A stretch of 64,000 nucleotides of DNA, taken from Mytilisepta virgata (taxonomy: Eukaryota > Mollusca > Bivalvia > Mytilida > Mytilidae). Both the position numbers and the translations under genes were made by a program. This document shows, one piece after another, positions 13,798 to 25,100 of this stretch (positions are counted from its first letter, which is position 1; each line of letters starts with the position of its first letter). The stretch is taken from positions 84,713,539-84,777,538 of the forward strand of contig CM051519.1 of the NCBI GenBank assembly GCA_028015205.1. The letters are read 5' to 3'. The notes beneath the pieces are model-generated. The model did not search any database. It saw nothing but the letters and a program-made list of their open reading frames with translations, and was not told the origin of the DNA.

Positions 13798-14759
13798 ATT
13801 CCTCAAAGGAATATAAAAAACCGAATCTATGTAATTTGATATGACTATTCCAGTCTTTTTAATATGATCATCAACATTGATTAAAGTTAATAAAAATATG
13901 AAAGTAGCATGTTAAATTCTGGCATGTTTACAGTGGTGACTTTGATATTTCAATGAAACATGCAAGATTTCGTGCATGTAAGTTATGTGCACAGTACCGA
14001 ATAAAATTATTTATCCTGTCTCATGCTCTTAAGGAAACATTAGATAATTGTTTATGTGGGTGTTTTGTTGCAAGTTTTAGTGATGTGAGATTGTTTTAGA
14101 AATTGATTTCAATTTTCTTTAACTAATGAATGCTTCATTATTATTGATTTTGTTTTAAACGTCTCTGTTTTATTGCTATATTTGTGTTACATATGCTATT
14201 GTTACTAAAAGCATAATATTAGATAATTTTAAATTATGAACAGTGTGAATTTGATAGCATATTTTTATCATTTGTATATAATAAATTACTGTGAAACTGA
14301 AAAAAAAAATCAAATTACAACATTAATTTCTGTAAGTATTAGGACAATAATGAAGTCTCTGTAATTCTATGTTCATTTATTCTGCATTTAAGAAAATTGG
14401 AAAAAGGTATCTAGCATTCGAAGCTGTAAATTTATTAACTTTTAGCTGCTGAAATTTTGAAAATCTGAGGTAATTATTTAAAATGATATTAAAATTGAAA
14501 TCTTATTCCTCAATTAGGTTAAATTTGCACAGATAACTATGAAATGCAGAAAACAGTGGAAACATATATTTCTTTAAAAAGCAACCCTTCAGTTGTAACA
14601 ATTTTTGCAAAGTGTGTTTAAGTCTAATTTATATCTTATGACCAAACAATGAGAACCAGAAAGTATATATATATAGAAGAAAGACACTTTCAAATATGAA
14701 ATGTTTTAACTTTTTAACACCCAAAATGACAATGTACTGTGACAAACTGCCTAATTTTT

Positions 14760-15801
14760 AGCTCACTTGGCTAAAAGCCAGGTCGAGCTTTTGCCTTCAC
14801 TTTGCATCCTTCGTCCGTCTGTCTGTCGTCTATCGTCCGTTGTCGTCCTTCCTTCTCATTTTCACATTTTAATCTTCTTCTAAAAAACCACGGAATCAAA
14901 TGTAACCAAACTTGGCAGCAATGTTCCTAAGAAGGTCCTTTACAGAGTTTGTAATTTTGGTTCCGATCGAATATTGAACATTTCTTCCAGGCCTAGTAAT
15001 GTGTTCTGTTTGTCTGAAATTTAAAAAATCTTCTTGTCAGAAACCACATTAGACCAAATGAACTTCTAATTTGCAGGAATGCTCCTTAGATGGTTCTCTA
15101 CCAAATTTGTAATTTTGTAGCCGATTGGAAATCCAAGATGGCTGCCGCCGTGGGACATAGTTAACATAGGATCTTATGGGAAATACACAGAAACAATTTC
15201 TTTTTCGCAACCGTTTGACAGATTGAATTAATAATATGCCTGAATGATTTTATGATGGTCCTGTAACAAATTTGTAAAATTTTGATGCCGATCGGAAATT
15301 CAAGATGTCTACTACTACAGGACATAGTTAACACAGTACCCAATGTTTCAAGAATCTTCTTGTCAGAAACCACAAGACCACAGTACCCAATGTTTCAAAA
15401 ATCTTCTTGTCAGAAACCACAAGACCAAATGAACTTTTACTTTGCAGGAATGGTCCTTGGATGGTCCTCTACCAAAATTATAATTTTTGTGCCGATTGGA
15501 ATTCCAAGATGGCTGCCACCATGGGACATAGTTAACATAGGACATCATGAGAAATATTTACAAACAAATTCTTCTTCGAATTCATTTGGCAGATTGAATT
15601 GATAATATGCTTGAATGTCCTGTACCAAATATGTAATTTTGAAGTCAATCAAAAATCCAAGAATGGCTACCACTGCAGGACACAGTTAACACAGGACCCA
15701 ATATTTCAAAAATCTTGTTTTAATATCCATGTGGATACAACAGACCTTACATTTTCCAATGTGCTAATAGAAGCGATACAGGCTCACATGAGCCTTAATT
15801 T
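14760..15801 (+). mobile_element. Helentron-like element, AGCTCAC family, copy 2
   Basis: Begins ttttAGCTCACTTGGCTAAAAGCC, with a partial hairpin to ggtcgagct. The body has repeats around 'ccaagatggctgcc' and a duplicated block 'cacagtacccaatgtttcaa' (15332 and 15380). Ends gcgatacaggctcacatgagcctt, with the palindrome ggctcacatgagcc. Confidence 0.8.
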
Positions 15802-17625
15802 ACATTTCTCTTTGTCTTCTTCTTCTGTCCAATAAAAAAGTGTTGTGGCATTTTAGCTTGCTATATATTAGCTGTAAAGACACAACAGAGATCAATCCTT
15901 TAAATCTAAAATTTATTTAGTGACTGATGTAAAATCTGCTGATTGTTGGCTGGCACTGTGTAGTCATACTAGTGGATGGTGATTGCAGGCTGAGACAAAC
16001 ATAATAGAATTATGATAAATCTTGTCCTATTATGTAGGTATTTTGTCCATAGTCTTAGTTTGGACATAATGTTATCACATTAATGTCTATGTTGTCATGT
16101 TGATGGTTATCTGTGATATTGAGTTGACAGCCTGGTGATTTTATTTCTTTTTTAGTTTCATGCAAGCTAAGATACTGTAAATTAAAAAAAAATAATGTGA
16201 TCAATGTGACAAGATTTAAATTTCATTTTGATTTTTACTGGTTATACTTTATTATAAAAAGATCATCGTCACATAAATTAATATCACAATATTGTGTGGT
16301 CACTAAAAATTTCAATAATAAGTGCATAACTAAATTTCCAAATTTACAGTATACCATAGAAGTTGAATAGCTTGATGACCTTTGGTATTTAAAACTACTA
16401 TTTTAGTCCCTCCACTGAAAGTACTACATGTATTCTTTAGATCCTAGTTCACTTTAAATGCTCTTTTACATGTTTTTATTGGCCCCTCAGGCATTTATTT
16501 GCCCGATTTTCTATATCCAAATGTAATGACATAAACCAAATAAAAACACAACTTTGGCCTATAATTTTTTCCTCTGAATTATGTATTATATATTTTTGCA
16601 AATTAATGAATGGATCAGCATTTCAGATGATTTTATGACCAGTTACATAAAGTGATGTATGACTAGGGAAGTATAAGTTTCTATAGCCATATTGTCTGGT
16701 TACAAATCATTATATATAAATATCTGACAATATCCCATAAGAGCTATGTTAAGACATATGTAAATTCTAAGGGATTATTCAGGTTGGCAATGTATGGTAA
16801 TGAATTAGAAAAAAGTATCAATATATATACAAAGCTCTTTGGGGATTCTGAGATAGAAAAATAAAGATTATTTGTTAAGTCTGAACATTGATGACATATA
16901 TATCTTGGACAGCCTTAATCCTGGTTGCTGTATAAATATCCTTTTCTTCCATAAACGGTATTATGAACTAATTAAGACACAGGATCAGTAATTGACTAGA
17001 TGAGAAAGCTGTTATCTGATTTCCCTTTCAGCTACGGGTTGCCTCTGTTCGTGTTCCAAACAAATTAATGAACACTTTTATGGCATTTTAAGGCTTTATA
17101 TTAAGATGTTAAAGGTTTCATTCATTTACTTGCTATTAGTTGATGCCTCCTGGGACTGTCATCTTATTTCATTTCAAAGAAGTTACTATTAATTCAAATG
17201 ATGCATTATATAAGAAAGAGCTTATAAAAGACAAAAGTTCTTGCCAATTTAGACATAAGAAAAATACAAAATTATTTTCAGTGATATGATTATACTTGTC
17301 TTTTCAATGTTTGTTCTGTGGAAACCAAAATTGGATGAATATTGCCCCTAGGGGAGCTGAAGAACCCTATTGATTTTTTGCAGTCATGGGTCAAAGGTCA
17401 AAGGTCAAGGTCAATGTTACAAATTTAAATTTTTCAGTTTAATTGACTATGTATTCATGGATTTTAGATACAAAATTTAGCAATTAGAATTAACCCACTT
17501 GTCACAGCAAATTTTCCATTTTTTTTGGTCATAGTTTAGTGTGTAGTAGTTAAATTGTTCTTTTTCACTTTGCAAAATGGCTCAGAACAGTGAATTATTT
17601 AAATGAAAGTATGGCTATCTTTGTT

Positions 17626-19696
17626 ATACCCCCGCTTTTGAAAAAAGCGGGGTATATAGTATTCGTTGTGTCCGTCCATTCATCCGTCATGCCGTCCGTT
17701 TGTCCGACCTTTGTATCTGCAACCCCTCCTAAACTACTGAATGGAATTTGATAAAACTTTCAGAGAATCTTCATCCCATGATGGCATTGTGCACCTCCTA
17801 TTTTATAATTTGATTGGACCAATTTTTAGTCCAGCACTGGTAGTTTAGATAAAAACTAGCCGTGCTGGAGTATTGTTAACACGACGATCTGCTGAGCCAA
17901 AGTACCCCCAATCTGCAAATAGTTCCTATGAACTTAATACAATTTTAAATCAAGGTACAATGCATAGGGTTGCCCGAATTTATTCACTGAAAAATAACAT
18001 ATATAGAAAGATAACTCTATCGAATAACAAATGGGTGTTGGAGAAAACTGTTTTGAGTCAAGCAAACTTTCGTGTATGAATATGAAAAAATACAGAAGTG
18101 CGAAAGCGAGGGAAATTCAATTTAATTTACAACCAAGATAATCCTTAATATTGTTACCGGTTGGTGACAGTTGGTAATTTTAATATTTTCAGTAAGTTAA
18201 TTACTTTCAGTCCTCATCGAGTATTCATTTCGTCATTCTTAAGCATTTCAACCATTTACTGTATTAAAAATAGTTGTATTGAGAACGATTTTAAAATATA
18301 TTTTATTGATTTGTTTTCTACCTGGAAGTTATCTTTCGAAAAGAAATGCGAAACAAGTTTGGAATGGACTTCTGTATTCACGTTTCTCAGAGGAATAAAT
18401 TTGAAATATTCAAATGAGATGATTTTTTTTTAAAAAACAGATCCTCTTATTAGATATTAAAAGGTTATGATTATATATATTCTAACAAGACGAATGTCAA
18501 CAAACGTTGAACACGTGTAGTAAAAATGATTTGTGAGATGCTCCAAAACTTTTGGTCAAGTGTTACGAATTTGTCAATAGTATGGTGGGTCGATAAGTGT
18601 TTGCTGCCGTTTTCGACTTTGACATTAAAACAGCTATTTGAAGAAAGATAATTTTTTGAAAGCAAAATAAAATAACTATGCCGAAAGTATGACGTATTAT
18701 TATGTTTTCTATTCTTAACATGCATACGCCAGGTCGATCTTGTGCAAAAATGATTTTGAAAATTGTGGAATCAAAAATGAGGATGGGACGAACAAATTCT
18801 ATTTTTTGGACGATTTTCCAATTGTACTAAACATTGTTGTGTTTTGATGTAAAAAAATTAAGATGACCATGAGTATGTATTGTAAAAGTCCAAATTGACG
18901 GTCAGCTGTCATATTTATCCACCCTCTCAAACCCCTTAACATTCAAATAACTATGAAATGGTTGAGATCTCAACTCGAAACGTATGCAAGATGCACATTC
19001 ATTGGTGTGAGCACCTAGGCTTGGTCTTTATATATTTGAAAACATTGAGATTCCCACTCTATAATTATATCTGATTTTTGAGTATCCTTTAATTTGAGAA
19101 TTTTAGTTTCAGTACTTTTAGTATCTTCTTAAAGTTATGCATAATGGTAGAGAATTTATATGTCTCTGAGCCCAGTGAACAATTATGTCTGAAATATTCA
19201 TTTATATCCATTTTTTTTAATTCGCGAAAAAAATTGATTCCTCCTTTTAAAACTTCTTTTTACAAATCAACTAAATATTAATGCCTGTTACAGTGGGATT
19301 TTAGCATCAGTGCTGGACAAAAGCACTTCGTGCTATGTTTGGGGTTTCCCACAGAAAAACATGGACTTTGACTTTCAATGTGATAGGGGGTACCATGATG
19401 CCATCCGCAACTCCTAAACCACTGAATGGAATTTGATGAAACTTTTAGAGGATCTTTATTACATGATGTAGTGCACCTCCTATTTTAGATTTTGATCTGA
19501 CCAACATTTGGGGTTTCCCATACCAACACATGGACTTTGCCATTCATTGTGATAGGGGGTTCCAGTATGCCATCCTCAACTCCTCCTAAACCACTGAATG
19601 GAATTCCTATCCAAAATATTGACATTACCTTTCATGTATCTTATGTAAGGCGGGGGTATCAAGTAGTGAGCTTTGCTCACAGTATTTCTAGTTTTT
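17626..19696 (+). mobile_element. Helentron-like element, ATACCCCCGC family (interrupted)
   Basis: The 5' end ATACCCCCGCTTTTGAAAAA pairs with AGCGGGGTAT to form a hairpin. The 3' end carries the inverted arm gcgggggtat (19650-19659), then the palindrome gtgagctttgctcac (19666-19680) and a T-rich tail. Internal repeats share 'ctgaatggaatttgat' (near 17740, 19424 and 19590). It is split by the element at 17828-19340. Confidence 0.85.
17828..19340 (+). mobile_element. Nested Helentron-like element, AGTCCAGCACTG family
   Basis: The 5' end agtccagcactg partly pairs with cgtgctgga (17861-17869). The 3' end has the inverted arm cagtgctggac (19308-19318), then the palindrome agcacttcgtgct (19322-19334) and atgttt. 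Removing it rejoins the flanking ATACCCCCGC element at a T-run. The open frames inside (17873-18079 and 18161-18433 on plus, 18471-18725 on minus) resemble nothing I recognise. Confidence 0.8.
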
Positions 19697-20936
19697 ATAA
19701 TTGTAACTATATATTTAATTCATTTGATTAACTATGATATGATTATTTTGCAATTTAATTTAATTTCATTAGAAAAGAGAAATCGAGAAGGAAAAACAAT
19801 ATTATTTTAATGTATTGCAAAAGCAATAGATATGAATTTTTTTTTACAAAATTCTGATTTTTATTGTATTATTTGTAGAAATAAAAGAGAAAATATAGAT
19901 ATTAATACATGTGTTAATTTCCTTTTTGACTATGTACATTTGAATAAATATAGTGTAGATTTAAGAAATTTTAGGAAATATTTGTATTAGATTTAAATGT
20001 GTGCAAAAATATAGACATTTAACTTGTTTATTTGTGTTAATCTTGTTTAAGTTAAAATATGTAAATGTATTCAATATAATTTTCAGATGTATGGAAGAAT
20101 TATGTTATTTGAAATATTTTTGGAATAACTTATTTCCTTATTATATTGATTATAAGGCAGAAGTGTTTGATGTTTAATAACTACTGGTGGTCATTTAAAG
20201 CCAGAAGTCTGTTTGAAGTTCTCTTTGTGTCTATACTTGATTAATTCCTCTCTGATCATATCGAGCTTGTAAATTTACACTTGTCTTATAGATCTTCAAG
20301 AAGTTCCTGTGTCTTGTAATTATTATTTTTTCTTCAAATATACAAAATCAATATAATCCTAAGTCGAGAAAAGTTAATCTTTTAGTGTGGATAATGATAA
20401 ATTAATTGGACTTCTATTGTTGCAGCAGTAAATCATATATGATACCTTAATGGATTGTTATTTCAATTCAAATGCACCCTTTCTACTAATTTAGTTCAAA
20501 CACACCTTTTTACTAATCTTTTACCGTTTTAGATTTCTATAATCACAGTTATAGTACATGAACTATGCTTTTAGATTAATGAAAAACCTATGAAATTACA
20601 AATAGCGCTATAGATATAATAGAGATAGCAATTGCATAGAGAAATAGAGAAATGTGATGTAGTGAGTCGGAATTAGATTAAATCAGAAAATAACAGAATG
20701 ATTTGTGTACAACTTATATTAAAATTAAAATTTGGAAAGTAAAATCTACTAGTAATATAACAAAGCATTAATACTGGTAAATAAATACACTTTGTGTATG
20801 TGAGTAAATCAGTTTTAGAAATGAAAGGAGTTATTTAGTATATGTTGTTGGGGCAATATCCCTGAAACAACTTCAGAAAAAGTCATAAAGAGTTTGACTT
20901 ACAGTTTTCAACAAGTATCAAAGGCATTTTTTTATT

Positions 20937-21946
20937 AGCTCACATGACCCGATGATGGGGTCATGTGAGTGATTGCCATCACTTTGCGTCTGTCGTATTT
21001 CTCTCCGTCCATCTGTCTTTCCTTTCACATTTCACATTTCGAACATCTTCTAGAGAACTGCTGAATGGATTGAACTGAAATATTCCTTACAAGTGTTGTT
21101 ACTTTGGTGCCGCCCAGGGACTTAGTTTAATTCATAGGACCCTATCGTATATACACACAAAAACCTTCTAGAAAACCGCTGAATGGATTGAAACCAAACA
21201 TGGCATGAATGTTCCACATCAGGTGACCAAGTGTTGTTACTTTGTTGCTGATCCGTCATTCAAGATGGCTACCAGTGGGGGACTTAATTTAACATAGGAC
21301 CCTAATGAAAATACATACAAAAAGCTTCTTCTGGAGATCCTCTAAAAGGATTGAAACAAAACATGGCATGAATGTTCCTTATGAGGTGCTGACCAAGTGT
21401 TGCTACTTCGGTAATGATCTATCATCCAACATGGCTGCCAGCATTGGTCTTAGTTTAACATAGGACCCTATGTGAAATACATACAAAATTCTTCTTCTAG
21501 AGAACCGATGAATGGATTGATACCAAACATGGCGTGAATGTTCCTTATGAGGTGCTGACCAAGTATTATTACTTTGTTGCCCCGTCATCCAACATGGCCA
21601 CAAGCAGGGGACTTAGTTTAACACAGGACCCTATGGGAAATACATACAAAAATCTTCTTCTAGATATCTGCTGAATGGATTCAAACCAAACATGGCATGA
21701 ATGTTCCTTATGAGGTGCTGGCCATGTGTTGTTACTTTGGTGCAGATGTGTCATCCAAGATAGCCATCAGCGGGGGACTTAGTTTAACATAGGACCCTAT
21801 GGGAATTACATACAAACGGCTTCTTTTTGAAAATTACTGAATGGATTGAAACCAAACGTGGCATGGTTCTTAATCTCAAAGTCATTTAGCAATGAGCAAT
21901 TGGAAATATCAGTTGAGCGATACAGGCTCCTGGGAGCCTCTGGTTC
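20937..21946 (+). mobile_element. Helentron-like element, AGCTCAC family, copy 3
   Basis: The 5' hairpin is AGCTCACATGACCC...GGGTCATGTGAG. The centre has about five units of 162-167 bp marked by tggcatgaatgttcc. The 3' end is gttgagcgatacag and the palindrome aggctcctgggagcct. Same subfamily as the copy at 47100. Confidence 0.88.
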
Positions 21947-22103
21947 ATTTATTATTCTATTTTTTCAAGAGGGGGATGGGGAGGTGGGGGATAAGAGTAA
22001 TCCTGATTTAAGAAAATTTTGTATAAGAAGGTTCTTAATTTAGCTTCTTAATAATAGTTTACTATTTTCATGGTATTTTTAACGTTAATTTTATATTTTA
22101 CAG

Positions 22104-22185
22104 AATATCAGCCATAGTGAAAAAGTTTGGATCAGAAATCAATGGTATGGTACATACCTTTACCTCCTACAAATATTTAGAAACA
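22104..22185 (+). CDS. CACNA2D: alpha2delta exon 1 of window (N-terminal helix)
   Basis: Acceptor tttacag precedes, donor gtaagt follows. 82 nt, entering with one base of a split codon and leaving in phase 0. Encodes 27 residues starting [15 protein letters not shown], which align with the first helix after the signal peptide in alpha2delta proteins. The preceding exon must therefore end two bases into a codon. Confidence 0.85.
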
Positions 22186-25100
22186 GTAAGTATATATACT
22201 GAATTACATAGGAAATAATAATTCCTAGAATTTCCTTTAAATTTTTATCACAATTGAGGTGGGAGGGTATATTTTGGTTTCTGCTAACAGGTAGACATGT
22301 CATCTCTGATGTATTGATAATCAGGAGAATATATATATATTCTGTCAGGGATTTTGAAATATCAGACCTGCCAACTATCCCGATTTTGGCGGTATTATCT
22401 TGATTTTCATGCCTCAACCCGAATCCCGATATCGGGTTCCTAAAACAAACAAAAAACCCGATTTTCATAAATCATACCCGAGAAAATGTTATTCTTACCG
22501 ATTTCCGGAGATATTATCCAATCAAATTCATCGTAGTATCTGATATTCGGGTCATGTTGATTTACCTGAGGATTATCGATCTGTTTTGACACTAAGTATT
22601 ATGTAAACATACACACGTGCCTCAATAAAATCAATGATTTGTCAAAGTTTTATGGGTCTTAATTGGTAATATAATTATTGATCTTTGTTATTAATACCGA
22701 TCAGCTTGGGAGTTACATAACTGTTTTAATTTTTTTACTTATCATTTAATTGAGATTAATATTCTAATCAAGTTAACTATTCTTTAATCAGGTGAACATA
22801 GTTAATAATTATTTTAATAACTGATCAAAAGAATTTGGCAAATTAAACGTAAAGGCTTGGATGCTGTTTGCACATTGAGACAATTGTTATAAAAAGGATA
22901 TGATAATTGGAATTGAATCATAACAGTTCAAACTATCACAATGGTTGTTACTCCACCCAGCAAGAAGAAACGTTTGCCATAAACAAATGAACCAAATGAA
23001 AGAAACATCTTTACACAGAATGATACACACAGCATCAAAACAATCTCAAGAATTCAAGAAACAAACCAAAATTGATCCTAAATATACATGAAATGCTTTC
23101 TACTGGACATTATAAAAAAAAAAAACAGTCATAAGATGAAGCGATACATTTGAATTTTTTCCCCGGGGAAAATCCCCCATGGAGGTTTTCAAAAGTTGGC
23201 AGGTCTGAAATATTGTTATAAAAGGGAGTTCATGTACTGCAGTAACTTAATGAACTGTTACATAACTCAAATGAGAAAGGATAGTTATCTCCCTTTACCA
23301 ATTTTCATATGGGAGATAATAAAATAACCTCCCTTTAGTTCTAAGGATAGAAGTTAACTTGGTTAGGGAAGGGAATAAAATAACTTCCCTTTAGTTATAA
23401 GGATAGAAGTTAACTTATGGGAGATAACTGACTGTGTCTAGCTGGAAATGAAAAGTAAATTCAGGGGCTGATAATTGGAATTAAGGTAAATGCATAGCAG
23501 ATAATATAGAATGAGGTTGATGCATGGATATATAATTGGATTGAGATAAATGTAAGGGTTGAGGTAAATGCAGGAGAATATAATTGAGGTTGAGATTGAT
23601 TATGTATGTTTGTTTACCCTGCATTTAATGGCGGAATTAAAATTAGTTCATTTAAGGATGTGTAAAAGCATTTACTAAAGCATATTTTGCACGAAGAGCT
23701 AAAATGGACTCGAGACCAATGTTTTTACAACACTTTAGAATTACAGAAAAGTGTAGTACTTATAGATACTGAGAAATTTACAGTAAAATCAAATATTTTG
23801 TTTGTTTTGCAATATTCTGTTATAGCATGATATTTATTGTTATTAAGATACAAAACATCATTTATTCCATGAACCATATGATTGTAGTCTAACAACAAAT
23901 ATACTGTGTAATTATCTAAATAATTTAACACAAAAAAATTGTATTTTTTGTTGTTGTCATTAGATGGTTCTGACATTTCACTCAATTCCTTATGGAAAAT
24001 CAAAAGTCCCATTGATTATGTGTCTGTGTTGGAAATCCTGTTTTGAACTCTAACGGTCTATTGGATTGTCAGTCACAGATGATGTTACGATAATGTTGGA
24101 TTATCACATATTGTTCTCATGTATCTTTTACCGAGACTGACAGATGCTAAATACAAAAGCATGGTTAAATTTGAATAGAAATATATTTCCCAGTAGGCTA
24201 CTGGTATTTCCCTTTCAATTCTGTTTTTTAAGCTTCAAGATGTTTTCTTTTATGTTGTTTCAGTCTGTAATTTGGAAAAAGATCTTATAATTATCTCTGG
24301 GACACAGATATAGTGTATATGGCTGTAACATTTCCTTGTTTACAGCAAAATAGCTTCAATATGCTGCTAGTCTTTATTGAAAATTGAATGTGTTAAAAAA
24401 AAATTGCAGCAGTGTAAAAGAAAATTATTGTCCTGATTTAAATATCCATTATTTGTTTAATTTAGTATAACAAGCTGAATGACCAGTTTTTAGGTTTTTA
24501 TTTGATTTTGTCTAAATTGGCCTCTTTTTCTCTTTTTTTTTGTGTTGTGGATTATATGTCTCTTTCCCTGTAGATTTCTGTATTCCACATGATATAACTT
24601 ATGAGCTATATGCCCCATTAGATTTCTGTTTCATACTTAACGTATGGGTTATATATTTCTGTCCCTTTAGATTTCTGTTTCATACGTACCCTATGTGTTA
24701 TGTATTTCTGTCCCTTTAGATTTCTGTTTCATACGTAACCTATGGGTTATATATTTCTGTCCCTTTACATTTCTGTTCCATACGTACCCTATGTGTTATA
24801 TATTTCTACCCCTTTAGATTTCTGTTTCATACGTAACCTATGGGTTATATATTTCTGTTCCATACGTACCCTATGTGTTATATATTTCTGTCCCTTTACA
24901 TTTCTGTTCCATGCGTACCCTTCGTGTTATGTATTTCTGTCCCTTTACATTTCTGTTTCATACGTAACCTATGGGTTATATATTTCTGCCCCTTTAGACT
25001 TCTGTTTCATACGTAACCTATGGGTTATATATTTGTGTCCCTTTAGATTTCTGTTCCATACGTAATCTATAGGTTATATATTTCTGTTCATTTACATTTC

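Larger units (their letters stand above)
1..22103. other. Repeat-rich region with no recognisable exon (intron or 5' flank)
   Basis: Both strands were read. Open frames here are short (under 170 codons), AT-biased or lie inside repeats, and none resembles a known protein. The signal-peptide exon needed upstream of 22104 was not identified. Between the repeats listed separately (for example 720-1790, 2530-3670, 4510-6640, 9020-10690, 12530-13680, 13800-14755, 15805-17620 and 19700-20930) I see AT-rich sequence without recognisable structure. Microsatellite C- and A-runs occur near 5511-5545. Confidence 0.7.

Noticed and set aside
15282..15602. 106-codon open frame
   Set aside because: It translates the duplicated interior of a Helentron-like element.
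17390..17420. Direct repeats of caaaggtcaaggtca as a nuclear-receptor response element
   Set aside because: Two or three AGGTCA-like half-sites (gtcaaaggtcaaaggtcaag) are present, but similar strings are common in mobile-element bodies of this genome (for example near 53975), so function cannot be argued from sequence.
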